The notes under the pieces: generated by a model
The model's database searches: none
Seen by the model: only the letters and a program-made list of their open reading frames with translations
Told to the model about the DNA's origin: nothing
Part shown: positions 17,292-26,390 of the stretch, piece after piece
Layout: each line of letters opens with the position of its first letter
Numbering within the stretch: position 1 is the stretch's first letter
Program-made: the position numbers and the translations under genes
DNA from: Marimicrobium sp913061115
GTDB lineage: Bacteria; Pseudomonadota; Gammaproteobacteria; Pseudomonadales; Halieaceae
Length of the DNA stretch: 64,000 nucleotides
Direction: 5' to 3'
NCBI RefSeq assembly: GCF_047729875.1
Contig: NZ_CP159826.1
Location: 62,001 to 126,000 of the forward strand

Positions 17292-17732
17292 TTACCAGTC
17301 GCCGATATTTTCCATGGATGCCCAGGGTTCCTGCGGAGGCAGGGGCGCTCCGGCCTGCAGCAACTCAATGGAAATGCCATCAGGAGAGCGCACAAAGGCC
17401 ATATGCCCGTCCCGCGGCGGACGATTGATCACCACACCTTTATCGATTAGGCGCTGGCACAGCGCGTAGATATTCTCCACGCGGTAGGCTAAGTGGCCAA
17501 AATTGCGGCCACCTTCATAGTCTTGTGTGTCCCAGTTCCAGGTGATCTCCACCAGAGGGCTCTGGCCCTGATGAGCACTTTCGATATCATCCGGCGCGGC
17601 CAGAAACACCAACGTAAATCGGCCCGCTTCGCTGGCATAGCGATTGACTTCAACCAGCCCTAGTTGGTCACAGAAAAAATTCAGCGTGTCATCAAGATTC
17701 CGTGCCCGCACCATGGTGTGCAGAAATTTCAT
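17292..17732 (-). CDS. VOC family / lactoylglutathione lyase-like protein
   Basis: This 146-residue protein has two betaalphabetabetabeta units of the vicinal oxygen chelate superfamily. Expected metal ligands are visible: H5 in KFLHTMVRA, the E of PLVEITWNW, H in NFGHLAYRV and E in SIELLQ. That pattern and the N-terminal NLDDTLNFFCDQLGL resemble glyoxalase I (GloA), but the acceptor may differ. Its ATG overlaps the stop of the upstream FAD enzyme in ATGA, which indicates a two-gene operon and possibly one catabolic route. Confidence 0.8.
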   Translation of the reverse strand: MKFLHTMVRARNLDDTLNFFCDQLGLVEVNRYASEAGRFTLVFLAAPDDIESAHQGQSPLVEITWNWDTQDYEGGRNFGHLAYRVENIYALCQRLIDKGVVINRPPRDGHMAFVRSPDGISIELLQAGAPLPPQEPWASMENIGDW

Positions 17733-19222
17733 GAGCGTGCCCTCGCAGCAGCTTGCTTGCCTGCCAGGCGGCCAGAGAATGAGGCATCCCCCACTGACAT
17801 GCCACTGCTATACCCCTCCGCTCTGCGCACGACACCGCACGCGGTGCGACCTGCGGCATACAAGCCTGGGATCACATCCCGCTGCGGATCAACCACTTCA
17901 CCGGTAGGCAGAGTGTCCAGTCCGCCTAAAGTGAAAAAGGGTAAGAAGGATCCCCGTCCCGGGGTGATGTCCAGTGCGACCAGCGGCGGCACCAGCGGTT
18001 CCAGCCACTCAGCCGCTTTGTGGCATTGGGTGTCTTTACCACTGACACAGTCTTCGTTGTAGACCTTAATGGTCTGTTGCAGGGTGCCCTCGCGCAGCTC
18101 CAGTTCCTCTTCCAGTTCTTGTACGGTTTCTCCGGTGCCCGCGACCCCAGAGCCCATGTAGCTGACCCGCTCATAGTCGCCATATTGCTCTACCGAGAGG
18201 ATGAAGTAGACACGTTCTGATTGTTGGCGCACGACGAAAGCCCCGAGGCGGCCGTGATACACATCTTCATTGATGAAGCGCTGCCCCTGATCGTTAATCA
18301 CGATACCCTTAGTCATGCTGGCCGGAGGGTAATAAGGCAATGTTATGAAACCCTCGTGCATATTGATCGCAGCGCCGCCTACGGACATACCCATCAGTAT
18401 GCCGGTGCCGGTGTCCCCTGGGTTGCCGATGGGCGTGTTACCGGCGGTCAGCATGGGGGCGTACTTGCGAATCATTTCCTCGTTCATAACGAACCCCCCG
18501 GCGCACAAAATGACGCCCTGGTGAGTGCGCACATTCAGTTCCTTCTGGTTCTGGCGTATCACTAGGCCGACAACCGAATCCTCTTCATCCACGATCAACG
18601 TTAGGACGCGCGTTTCGTACGCAACCGTAATGGCTTCACGCCGGTCGACATTTTCTGCGACGATTTTCATAAACAACGGGCCACCGTTGTCACCCTCAAC
18701 ATGCAGGTTGTGACCGCGCGGACAAGGCTTGGCCTGTTGCGCGAAGGGGTAGGCTTTTTCACTGCCTGTATACAGCAGACCGTCATCCGTCAGGCACATG
18801 ATAGCCCGCTCTTGATGAAAGCTGTCTTTAAAGGGAATGCCGATATCCACCAGCCACTGAAAGTGATCGGTACTGTTTTCACAGTAGTTGCGAATTTTCG
18901 CCTCATCTGCCTGCGGCCCTGCTGACATCATCATGTAGGTGATCATGTCCTCGGTGCTGTCTTCGAACCCGCAGGCTTGCTGCACGCGGGTACCGCCATT
19001 GCCGCCCATGTAGATTTCTGCGCTGGACATCGCGGTGGAGCCACCGTTGTCACTAGCAACTTCGAAGAGGGTGACGCTGGAGCCGGCATCTGCCGCTTCG
19101 ATGGCAGCGCAGCCACCCGCGCCGCCAAATCCGACGACGGCCACATCCGTTTCCAGGTCCCATTGCGCTACGTCACGGATTTTGCGCGGTTTGGAGGGGT
19201 TTATTTTTGACTTGTCGGACAT
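17729..19222 (-). CDS. FAD-dependent oxidoreductase, fumarate-reductase / 3-ketosteroid dehydrogenase-like
   Basis: This 497-residue flavoprotein of the FAD_binding_2 family has the dinucleotide-binding DVAVVGFGGAGGCAAIEA at about 26-43, the STAMSSAEIYMGG segment and a C-terminal FTLGGLDTLPTGEVVD...IPGLYAAGRTACGVV, which is typical of flavoprotein subunits that reduce or dehydrogenate C=C bonds. No signal peptide is seen. The substrate may be a steroid or another enone; its coupling with a VOC protein is consistent with catabolism of such compounds. The specificity is inference. Confidence 0.85.
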   Translation of the reverse strand: MSDKSKINPSKPRKIRDVAQWDLETDVAVVGFGGAGGCAAIEAADAGSSVTLFEVASDNGGSTAMSSAEIYMGGNGGTRVQQACGFEDSTEDMITYMMMSAGPQADEAKIRNYCENSTDHFQWLVDIGIPFKDSFHQERAIMCLTDDGLLYTGSEKAYPFAQQAKPCPRGHNLHVEGDNGGPLFMKIVAENVDRREAITVAYETRVLTLIVDEEDSVVGLVIRQNQKELNVRTHQGVILCAGGFVMNEEMIRKYAPMLTAGNTPIGNPGDTGTGILMGMSVGGAAINMHEGFITLPYYPPASMTKGIVINDQGQRFINEDVYHGRLGAFVVRQQSERVYFILSVEQYGDYERVSYMGSGVAGTGETVQELEEELELREGTLQQTIKVYNEDCVSGKDTQCHKAAEWLEPLVPPLVALDITPGRGSFLPFFTLGGLDTLPTGEVVDPQRDVIPGLYAAGRTACGVVRRAEGYSSGMSVGDASFSGRLAGKQAAARARS

Positions 19223-19475
19223 TTCTGCACACCTCGGTGTTGGGCGCGATAAGAGGCGCCCGAGTCATTTTTCTCATGATACGGGATTAAAGCGTTTTCA
19301 TCGCGGGCTTACAACGGCGCATGTCGCTGCTGAGGTTAAGAAATTGTACGCGGCGCGGCTTTTTGCCCCGACATCGCATAGATTGTCGCTAGCGACCCCT
19401 TCTGATGGATGCGCGCTGGTAATGGAGGGCGGCTGGGGTACAATCTCCGGCTTTTGCGAGAGGCAGTAATCCCCC

Positions 19476-20381
19476 ATGTGGTTCAAGAATATCCGAGCAT
19501 ATCGTCTGACCAAGCCCTTTGACCTGTCCCCTGAGCAGCTGGGGCAAAAACTCTCCGGACACGGCTTTGTGCCCTGCGGAAAAGTCCAGGCTGTGTCCTC
19601 GGGCTGGGTGCCACCGCTGGGCGAGGAGTCCGAAGAGCTAGTGCACGCTGCTGCTGGCCGTATGCTGCTCAAGCTAAAGAGAGAAGAGAAGTTACTGCCC
19701 TCTACTGTCGTGCGCGAACAGGTGGATGAGAAAGTTGCCGTTATTGAGTCCGAGCAGGGGCGCAAGGTTTATCGTAAGGAACGGCTGAACCTGAAGGATG
19801 AGATTGTGCAGGATTGCCTGCCTCGGGCATTCACTCGCTCGACCTATGTGTACGCTTATATCGATGTTAAGGCGAATTGGATTTTTGTGGATGCGGCCAG
19901 TGCCACGCGGGCAGAGGAGTTACTCAATCTACTGCGTGAATGTATCGGCAGCTTTCCTGTGCTGTTGCCGCAGGTTAATAACGCGCCGTCCGCGGTGATG
20001 ACGGCTTGGCTGTTACACCGTAATCTGCCCGATGATTTTGAGCTGGGGCTGGAGTGCGAGTTGCGTGAACTGGGTGAAGAGGGCGGAGTGGTCCGTTGTC
20101 GCGGCGTTGATTTGTTGAGTGAAGAGGTGGAAACTCATCTGCATGCGGGTAAACAGGTCGCCCGTCTGTCACTGACCTGGGATGAGAGACTCTCCCTGGT
20201 GCTGGCAGAGGACCTATGCCTGCGTCGCCTCAAATTTGCGGACGAGCTGATGAAGGAAAACGAAGAGATCCCGGAAGCAGATCAGGCCGCTCGGCTGGAT
20301 GCTGACTTTGCCCTGATGGCAGATGCGGTGACAAGCCTGCAGGAGCGAGTATTGGCGCTGTTTGGCGGTGAGGTCGAGTAA
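19476..20381 (+). CDS. rdgC: Recombination-associated protein RdgC
   Basis: This DNA-binding ring protein modulates RecA filament formation. The 301 residues match the usual length of 303. It begins MWFKNIRAYRLTKPFDLSPEQL and contains the family segments FVPCG near 30, LPSTVVREQVDEKV near 75 and RKVYRKERLNLKDEIVQ near 103. The next gene, mnmH, begins 8 bp downstream of its stop. Confidence 0.97.
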   Translation: MWFKNIRAYRLTKPFDLSPEQLGQKLSGHGFVPCGKVQAVSSGWVPPLGEESEELVHAAAGRMLLKLKREEKLLPSTVVREQVDEKVAVIESEQGRKVYRKERLNLKDEIVQDCLPRAFTRSTYVYAYIDVKANWIFVDAASATRAEELLNLLRECIGSFPVLLPQVNNAPSAVMTAWLLHRNLPDDFELGLECELRELGEEGGVVRCRGVDLLSEEVETHLHAGKQVARLSLTWDERLSLVLAEDLCLRRLKFADELMKENEEIPEADQAARLDADFALMADAVTSLQERVLALFGGEVE

Positions 20382-20389
20382 CGACGTCT

Positions 20390-21484
20390 ATGTCTGAGCG
20401 CCCTGACACGACAGATTATCGAGCGCTTTTCCTCAGCCCGACACCGATGATGGATATGCGTGCACCGGCTGAGTTTACACGCGGGGCGTTTCCCTCTGCA
20501 CTCAGCCTGCCTTTGATGAGTGATGATGAGCGCGCTCAGGTGGGGATTTGTTACAAGCAGCAGGGTCAGGATGCGGCGATCGCGCTGGGACATGCATTGG
20601 TTAGCGGTGATTTAAAAGCGCAACGTCTGGCACAATGGAAGGCCTTTACACAACAACACCCCCAGGGCTACCTCTACTGCTTTCGCGGAGGCCTGCGTTC
20701 GCAAACCGTGCAGCGGTGGTTGCGCGAGGAAGGCATCGATTACCCCCTGATTACGGGCGGCTACAAGGCTATGCGACAATTCCTGTTGCAGGAGTTGGAG
20801 CGTTCAGTCGCCAGTGCCTCCTTTGTTCTGATCAGCGGTAGGACCGGCACCGGCAAGACCCGTGTGATTACCCGTCTGGCGCGAGGGGTCGACCTCGAAG
20901 GGCTAGCCAATCACCGTGGCTCCAGCTTTGGCCAGATGACCACACCACAGCCTAGCCAGATTGATTTTGAAAACGCCATCATTATGTCCTTGATGAGATT
21001 GCTGGCGACGGGCGCGGAGCGTATTTTCTTGGAAGATGAAGGGCGGCTTATTGGCTGCCTGTCTCTGCCTGGCTCATTGCTTGAGAAAATGGCGGACGCT
21101 CCTATGGCCGTGGTTGAGGAGACTCTCGATGACCGCATTGATGTTGTTATTGAAGACTATGTACTGGATCTGGGCAGGCGTTACGTTGAGTTGTGCGGGG
21201 AAGATGGTCCGCACTTGCACGCTGAAAGGCTGCAGAACGACCTTCTTAGGATACGCAAGCGCCTTGGCGGACAGCAGCAGCAAAACGTGAGCGCCCTGAT
21301 GGCAGAGGCTTTCGAACAACAGTGGCAACACGCTGACCTCGGCGCACATCGGCATTGGATCGCTGTCTTGCTGGAAAAATATTACGACCCTATGTACGAA
21401 TACCAACTCTCCAAACGCGCCGGCAAGCAATTGTTTAGCGGTGATCGCCAGGCGGTGATCGCCTGGGCGCAGCAGGGCGCCTAG
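20390..21484 (+). CDS. mnmH: tRNA 2-selenouridine synthase (SelU/MnmH)
   Basis: It replaces sulfur by selenium at the wobble 2-thiouridine of certain tRNAs, using selenophosphate. The 364-residue protein has an N-terminal rhodanese domain with the catalytic cysteine C97 in YCFRGGLRS and a P-loop GRTGTGKT at 150-157. GRLIGCLSLP is a family segment. The selenophosphate supplier selD follows after one base, so enzyme and substrate synthesis are in one operon. Confidence 0.96.
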   Translation: MSERPDTTDYRALFLSPTPMMDMRAPAEFTRGAFPSALSLPLMSDDERAQVGICYKQQGQDAAIALGHALVSGDLKAQRLAQWKAFTQQHPQGYLYCFRGGLRSQTVQRWLREEGIDYPLITGGYKAMRQFLLQELERSVASASFVLISGRTGTGKTRVITRLARGVDLEGLANHRGSSFGQMTTPQPSQIDFENAIIMSLMRLLATGAERIFLEDEGRLIGCLSLPGSLLEKMADAPMAVVEETLDDRIDVVIEDYVLDLGRRYVELCGEDGPHLHAERLQNDLLRIRKRLGGQQQQNVSALMAEAFEQQWQHADLGAHRHWIAVLLEKYYDPMYEYQLSKRAGKQLFSGDRQAVIAWAQQGA

Positions 21485-21485
21485 A

Positions 21486-23714
21486 ATGAAGGCGGCGGTT
21501 GAACTGCGTCGTGACTTGGTGCTGGTCGGCGGTGGCCACAGTCATGTTCTGGCGATGCGCATGCTGGCAATGACGCCCATCGAAGGGCTGAGAATTACGC
21601 TAATTTCTCCCGCTAGTCACTCGCCCTATTCGGGCATGCTGCCCGGCTTGATTGCAGGTCACTATACTTTCGAGCAGACACATATCGATTTGGCGCGTTT
21701 ATGCCAGTGGGCGGGAGTGCGCTTTGTTGCGGCTGAAGTGGTCGCGCTTGACCCATTGAATCGACGCTTGTCTTTAGCGGGTCGCCCTCCTTTGAGCTAT
21801 GACGTAGTGAGCATTGATATTGGTTCTCAGCCGGAGCTCGATTCAGTGCCAGGCGCAAGAGAACACGCAACGCCGGTGAAACCGGTGTCGGGTTTATGGC
21901 AACGTTGGCTCGCAGCACAGCAAAGAGTCAACGAACAGCGCGGGGCGGAGGAATACTGCATTGCCGTCGTCGGGGGGGGTGCCGGCAGCGTGGAGTTAGC
22001 GCTTGCGATAGCGCACCGTCTCAAAGGCAAATCGTTGGTGTTAGATTTGTGGTGTGGCGCCCCGGTGATTTTGCAGCACTACAATGCCCGAGCCAGGCGG
22101 ATGGTGATGATGGCGCTGCAGCGCCACGGTATACGCGTGCATCTCAACGCCCGAGTGACAGAGGTTGAATCGGCTGCCCTGTCTTTTGCGGACGGGACGC
22201 ATGCCGCGTATGACCAATTGTTCTGGTGTACAGGTGCTTCTGCTGCGCCCTGGATTGCGGCAAGCGGGCTTGCCACCAATGAGCACGGGTTTCTCGCAGT
22301 CCGCGACACGCTGCAAGCCATGGACCATGACGATATATTCGGCGCCGGCGATATCGCCACTCAGGTGAATCATCCAAGACCCAAGGCGGGTGTCTATGCC
22401 GTGCGTCAGGCGCCGGTTTTAGCCCACAACCTGCGCGCGGTGCTACTCGATACATCGCTGCGTCTGCATCGGCCGCAGCGCCGGTTTCTTTCCCTAATAT
22501 CGCTGGGTGACAAGCGTGCGACTGCCGAGTGGGGGCTGCTCTGTGCGACCGGTAGGTGGACGTGGCGCTGGAAGGATCGGATCGACCGAGCCTTTATGGC
22601 ACGCTTCGAAACACTGCCGGTGAATATGCCGCTCACACCGTCCTACCGCTTGCCCGCCTCGGACTCTGCGTCGTTGCAGCCTGTCTGTGGCGGTTGTGGC
22701 GCGAAGGTCGGCGCAGATGCTTTGCGTGGTGCCTTGGCGCAGCTGAGGCAGGATTATCCGCAACATTGTTGCGGTACAGATGATGATGCGGTGGTCGTGC
22801 CTGCGCCTGCCGGAGCGCCGGTGCTGCAAAGCTTGGATGTCCTGCGCCAGATGGTGTCCGATCCTTGGCAGATGGGGCGCATCACGGCTAATCATGCGCT
22901 CAGTGATCTTTATGCCTGTGGTGTTAGGCCCCTATCTGCTTTGGCAGCAGTGATACTGCCTTATGCCAGCAGCACGCTGTTGCAGCGGGAACTGCAGCAG
23001 CTGTTGGGCGGCGCCTTGCACGAGTTTGCCGCCGTGGACTGCCAGTTGAACGGCGGACACAGCATGCAGGGACCGGAGCTCAGTCTCGGCTTTACCGTAA
23101 ACGGTGTGCCAATGGCTTCTAACGGGGCACTATTGACCAAGACGGGTGCCTCGCCGGGCGACCAACTGATATTGACCAAGCCTCTAGGCACAGGGGTGTT
23201 GTTTGCGGGGCATATGCAGTTGGCTGCGGACGGGCGTGATGTGAGTGCGGGGATATCTTCCATGCTACAGGGGAACGGCGCGGCGGCGGAATTGGCACTG
23301 GCGCATGGCGCTACTGCCTGCACCGATATTACCGGTTTCGGGCTGCTGGGACATTTACTGGAAATGCTGGCGCAGGAGCATGCCGCGCGTTTGGATTTGT
23401 CAGCTCTGCCACTTCTCAATGGCGCGATTGAGCAGATTCGTGCTGGGACTGTGAGCACTATGCACGCGTCAAATGTGCGTGCCAACGAGCCTTTTTTGGA
23501 GTGCACCGCATCGGTTGATGAGGCTCGCAGGCAGATGCTGTTCGATCCCCAAACTAGCGGCGGGTTACTGATCGCGATTCCTGCGCACTGCGCGCTGGCA
23601 TTGTGTGAAGCGTTACAAAGCAGCGGCTATGCCGCTGCTCGGATCATGGGTGAGGTAGTGGCACTGAACCCCAAGAGCACAGCGCTCGTCCAGCTTCACC
23701 CTTCGCTCCAGTAG
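21486..23714 (+). CDS. selD: Fused FAD/NADH-dehydrogenase-like protein and selenide, water dikinase
   Basis: This 742-residue fusion has an N-terminal pyridine-nucleotide-disulfide-type flavoprotein domain (about 1-380; LVLVGGGHSH at 11-20, AVVGGGAGSVELA near 160, DDIFGAGDIA near 282) and a C-terminal SelD domain (about 397-742). SelD makes selenophosphate from selenide and ATP. The active-site region is CGGCGAKVG, with C404 aligned to the catalytic Cys/Sec and K407 to the essential lysine of E. coli SelD. This fusion is a known architecture; the flavoprotein domain may reduce a selenium source. The start is one base after mnmH. Confidence 0.94.
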   Translation: MKAAVELRRDLVLVGGGHSHVLAMRMLAMTPIEGLRITLISPASHSPYSGMLPGLIAGHYTFEQTHIDLARLCQWAGVRFVAAEVVALDPLNRRLSLAGRPPLSYDVVSIDIGSQPELDSVPGAREHATPVKPVSGLWQRWLAAQQRVNEQRGAEEYCIAVVGGGAGSVELALAIAHRLKGKSLVLDLWCGAPVILQHYNARARRMVMMALQRHGIRVHLNARVTEVESAALSFADGTHAAYDQLFWCTGASAAPWIAASGLATNEHGFLAVRDTLQAMDHDDIFGAGDIATQVNHPRPKAGVYAVRQAPVLAHNLRAVLLDTSLRLHRPQRRFLSLISLGDKRATAEWGLLCATGRWTWRWKDRIDRAFMARFETLPVNMPLTPSYRLPASDSASLQPVCGGCGAKVGADALRGALAQLRQDYPQHCCGTDDDAVVVPAPAGAPVLQSLDVLRQMVSDPWQMGRITANHALSDLYACGVRPLSALAAVILPYASSTLLQRELQQLLGGALHEFAAVDCQLNGGHSMQGPELSLGFTVNGVPMASNGALLTKTGASPGDQLILTKPLGTGVLFAGHMQLAADGRDVSAGISSMLQGNGAAAELALAHGATACTDITGFGLLGHLLEMLAQEHAARLDLSALPLLNGAIEQIRAGTVSTMHASNVRANEPFLECTASVDEARRQMLFDPQTSGGLLIAIPAHCALALCEALQSSGYAAARIMGEVVALNPKSTALVQLHPSLQ

Positions 23715-24097
23715 TGGGCCATTTTAAGATAGAGGAAAGAGGCCGTCCACGTAATCAGCACTAATCCGGTTAGGGCCTCCAGCCCTGCGAGAAAACGCAG
23801 ATCACCGTGAGGCACAACATCGCCAAAACCTAACGTGGTGTAGGAGGTGAAAGAAAAGTACACCGAGTCCATCAGACTGCCGCTATAGTTCCCCTCAAAG
23901 TAACCCCAGCCCTGTGCTTTGTTCATCCAATAGAATGCAATGCCAAACACCCATATCTCAAAGATGTGCGCAGTAACGGCTAAAATCACGCCTAGCACGA
24001 TCCGCAAGCGGTGGCGCATAGGGAGCCTGGGGGTAAGACGATTAATCCGGTAGAGACATTCGTAGTGGCCGGTGACGACTATGCCAACAATGAACAT
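23696..24097 (-). CDS. Two-helix potassium channel family protein
   Basis: This 133-residue inner-membrane protein has a pore loop and K+ selectivity filter TTLGFGD (residues 87-93), then a hydrophobic last helix (about 104-126). The first hydrophobic segment is short if translation starts at the ATG at 24097. The same frame stays open and hydrophobic upstream (reading KTVVVYLVN just before the ATG) without a standard start, so the true start may be an unusual codon. It overlaps the 3' end of selD by 19 bp, convergently. Confidence 0.75.
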   Translation of the reverse strand: MFIVGIVVTGHYECLYRINRLTPRLPMRHRLRIVLGVILAVTAHIFEIWVFGIAFYWMNKAQGWGYFEGNYSGSLMDSVYFSFTSYTTLGFGDVVPHGDLRFLAGLEALTGLVLITWTASFLYLKMAHYWSEG

Positions 24098-24122
24098 ATT
24101 AACCAGATAAACAACAACCGTT

Positions 24123-25097
24123 TTACAAATACAGACCGCTAAGGCGAGTATGAATAATGCTGTCGGCTTCGCTCATGATGCGGTCGATGAGCTCCTGCAC
24201 AGAGGGAACATCGTGAATTAATCCGGCGACCATCCCGCATGACCAGGCGCCTTCATCGTGCTTACCTTCAATCATAACCTTGGGATAGACACCCGCGACC
24301 TCGTCAATAATGTCTTCGAACTTTAGGTCTGCACCTAGAGTCCGCTCTTTTTCCAGCAAGCGCTCTACGGCGGGGTTGTTCAGCACGCGCTCTGTATTTC
24401 GCAGCGGCCGCATAACCAGGCGAGTATCCAGTTCACTCGCGACGACGATAGCTTGTTTCACGTTATCGTGTACGGGCGCTTCTTTCGTGGCGATAAAGCG
24501 AGTGCCCATGTTGATACCATCTGCTCCCATCGCCAGTGCACCTACCAGGCTGCGGCCGTCAGCCATGCCGCCAGAGGCCACGAAGGGTATGGTCAGCTCA
24601 TCAGCTGCGCGGGGCAGCAAAATAAAGTTGGGGATATCGTCTTCACCTGGGTGCCCGCCGCATTCAAACCCATCGACAGATGCTGCGTCGCAGCCAATAG
24701 TCTGGGCTTTCAGTGCATGGCGCACAGCGGTACATTTATGGATCACCTTGATGCCAGCCTCTTTTAGCATGGGGAGATACTGCGCAGGGTTATTGCCCGC
24801 GGTTTCAACGATCTTCACGCCGCCATCGATAATGGCTTGGAACAGTCCGGGGTAGTCAGGTGGGGTCAGCGTCGGCAGGAAAGTGATATTCACGGCGAAG
24901 GGTTTATCTGTCATACCGCGACAACGCTTAATTTCTGCCGCAAGTTTCTCCGGCGTGCCCTGCGTCAATCCGGTAATGATACCAAGGCCACCCGCATTGG
25001 AGACTGCAGCTGCGAGCTCTGCCAGACCGACAAAGTGCATGCCGCCCTGAATGATCGGATATTCAATGTCAAACAGTTCAGTGATTTTAGTTTTCAT
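24123..25097 (-). CDS. Nitronate monooxygenase (2-nitropropane dioxygenase family)
   Basis: This FMN-dependent TIM-barrel enzyme oxidises alkyl nitronates or related compounds. The 324-residue protein begins MKTKITELFDIEYPIIQGGM and contains GGLGIIT near 43, the GFECGGHPGED loop and VASGGMADGRSLVGALAMGADGINMGTRF, all family hallmarks. The ATG at 25097 is preferred to the TTG six codons upstream because family members begin at the KITELF block and AGGG lies about 10 bases before it. It is divergent from yghU. Confidence 0.9.
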   Translation of the reverse strand: MKTKITELFDIEYPIIQGGMHFVGLAELAAAVSNAGGLGIITGLTQGTPEKLAAEIKRCRGMTDKPFAVNITFLPTLTPPDYPGLFQAIIDGGVKIVETAGNNPAQYLPMLKEAGIKVIHKCTAVRHALKAQTIGCDAASVDGFECGGHPGEDDIPNFILLPRAADELTIPFVASGGMADGRSLVGALAMGADGINMGTRFIATKEAPVHDNVKQAIVVASELDTRLVMRPLRNTERVLNNPAVERLLEKERTLGADLKFEDIIDEVAGVYPKVMIEGKHDEGAWSCGMVAGLIHDVPSVQELIDRIMSEADSIIHTRLSGLYL

Positions 25098-25115
25098 AGG
25101 ATTGTGCCCTAACAA

Positions 25116-25430
25116 TGAGATTTATGCTGACATCGCTGTCACCGTGTCTATTGAAAATCACGCCTTCAATGACCCCCGTTCAAACCCTATTACGCATAGC
25201 ATTTTAAACTGGGATGCAGACATTAAAACAAGTCGCTGGTCGACGCAAGCCGATTAAAAACAGGAAAACACGGGCTCTAAAAACCGAAGCTAATCCATTT
25301 TTTATCTTGCCGTCTTTAGCCCTATTTTGACCAGAGGCCGGCAGAGGCGCGTGACGCAGGTCGATCCTGTCTGTAAGCTAGCCGGTAAGCGAAGGACGCC
25401 CACCAGGACAACACACAGGAGCTATTTGTT
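25116..25430. other. Divergent intergenic region between the nitronate monooxygenase gene and yghU
   Basis: No gene, strong hairpin or repeat was seen in these 315 bases. It should hold the two outward promoters. A convincing ribosome-binding site for yghU (CACAGGAGCTATTTGTT) closes it. Confidence 0.5.
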
Positions 25431-26321
25431 ATGACGGATGCAGCCGCTTACGAACCCCCCAAAATTTGGCAGTGGGATCCCAACAACGGTCAGGCGTTTA
25501 GCAATATTAACCGTCCGACGGCGGGTGCGCAGCAAGAAAAGGCATTGCAGGTAGGAAAACACCCGCTGCAGCTCTATTCACTAGGCACACCCAACGGAGT
25601 AAAAGTCACCGTTATGCTCGAGGAATTGCTGGCCAAGGGTCACGCGGGTGCCGAGTACGATGCATGGCTGGTCAATATTGGTGACGGTTCTCAGTTTGAC
25701 AGCGGTTTTGTCAGTGCGAACCCCAATTCTAAAATTCCGGCGCTGATGGACCACAGCATGGCGAAACCGACTCGCGTATTCGAGTCCGGCGCGATTTTGC
25801 TCTATTTGGCAGAAAAGTTTGGTGAGTTTGTGCCGACAGATCCATCTGATCGAGCGGAATGCTTGTCGTGGCTGTTCTGGCAGATGGGCGCGACGCCGCT
25901 GCTCGGTGGCGGCTTCGGTCATTTTTATGCGTATGCGCCAATAAAAATTCAATATGCCATTGACCGCTATGCGATGGAAGCGAAGCGTCAGCTTGACCTG
26001 CTCGATAAGAATTTGGCCGAACGTCAGTATATTTGTGGCGACGATTACACGATTGCCGATATGGCCATTTGGGCCTGGTACGGTGCAGTGGTGCAAAACA
26101 AAGCCTATCAAGCGGCAGAATTTTTGCAAACTCAGACGTACACGAACCTGATTCGCTGGGTCGACGAGGTGGGAGCGCGCCCCGCCGTTCAGCGTGGCCA
26201 AATGGTGAATCGGCCTTACGGCCATAAGTCACGACAGTTGCTAGAGCGGCACGACGCGAGTGACTTCGAACTGCGCACGCAGGATATCCTTGACCCCGAT
26301 CCGAAGCCAGAGGACGCCTAA
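25431..26321 (+). CDS. yghU: Glutathione S-transferase family protein YghU
   Basis: This 296-residue glutathione/bis-glutathionyl disulfide-reducing GST homologue is very close to E. coli YghU along its whole length. Shared blocks include GKHPLQLYSLGTPNG, KVTVMLEELLAKG, FVSANPNSKIPAL, RVFESGAILLYLAEKFG, LGGGFGHFYAYAPIKI and GDDYTIADMAIW. ATG at 25431 with AGGAG 11 bases upstream. It probably acts as a cytoplasmic disulfide-bond reductase. Confidence 0.95.
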   Translation: MTDAAAYEPPKIWQWDPNNGQAFSNINRPTAGAQQEKALQVGKHPLQLYSLGTPNGVKVTVMLEELLAKGHAGAEYDAWLVNIGDGSQFDSGFVSANPNSKIPALMDHSMAKPTRVFESGAILLYLAEKFGEFVPTDPSDRAECLSWLFWQMGATPLLGGGFGHFYAYAPIKIQYAIDRYAMEAKRQLDLLDKNLAERQYICGDDYTIADMAIWAWYGAVVQNKAYQAAEFLQTQTYTNLIRWVDEVGARPAVQRGQMVNRPYGHKSRQLLERHDASDFELRTQDILDPDPKPEDA

Positions 26322-26390
26322 GTGCCGAAAACCCCGCGTATGCTTGTACTGTAAAATCAATAGCGCACTGAACACCCAGAGGGCTATTGA

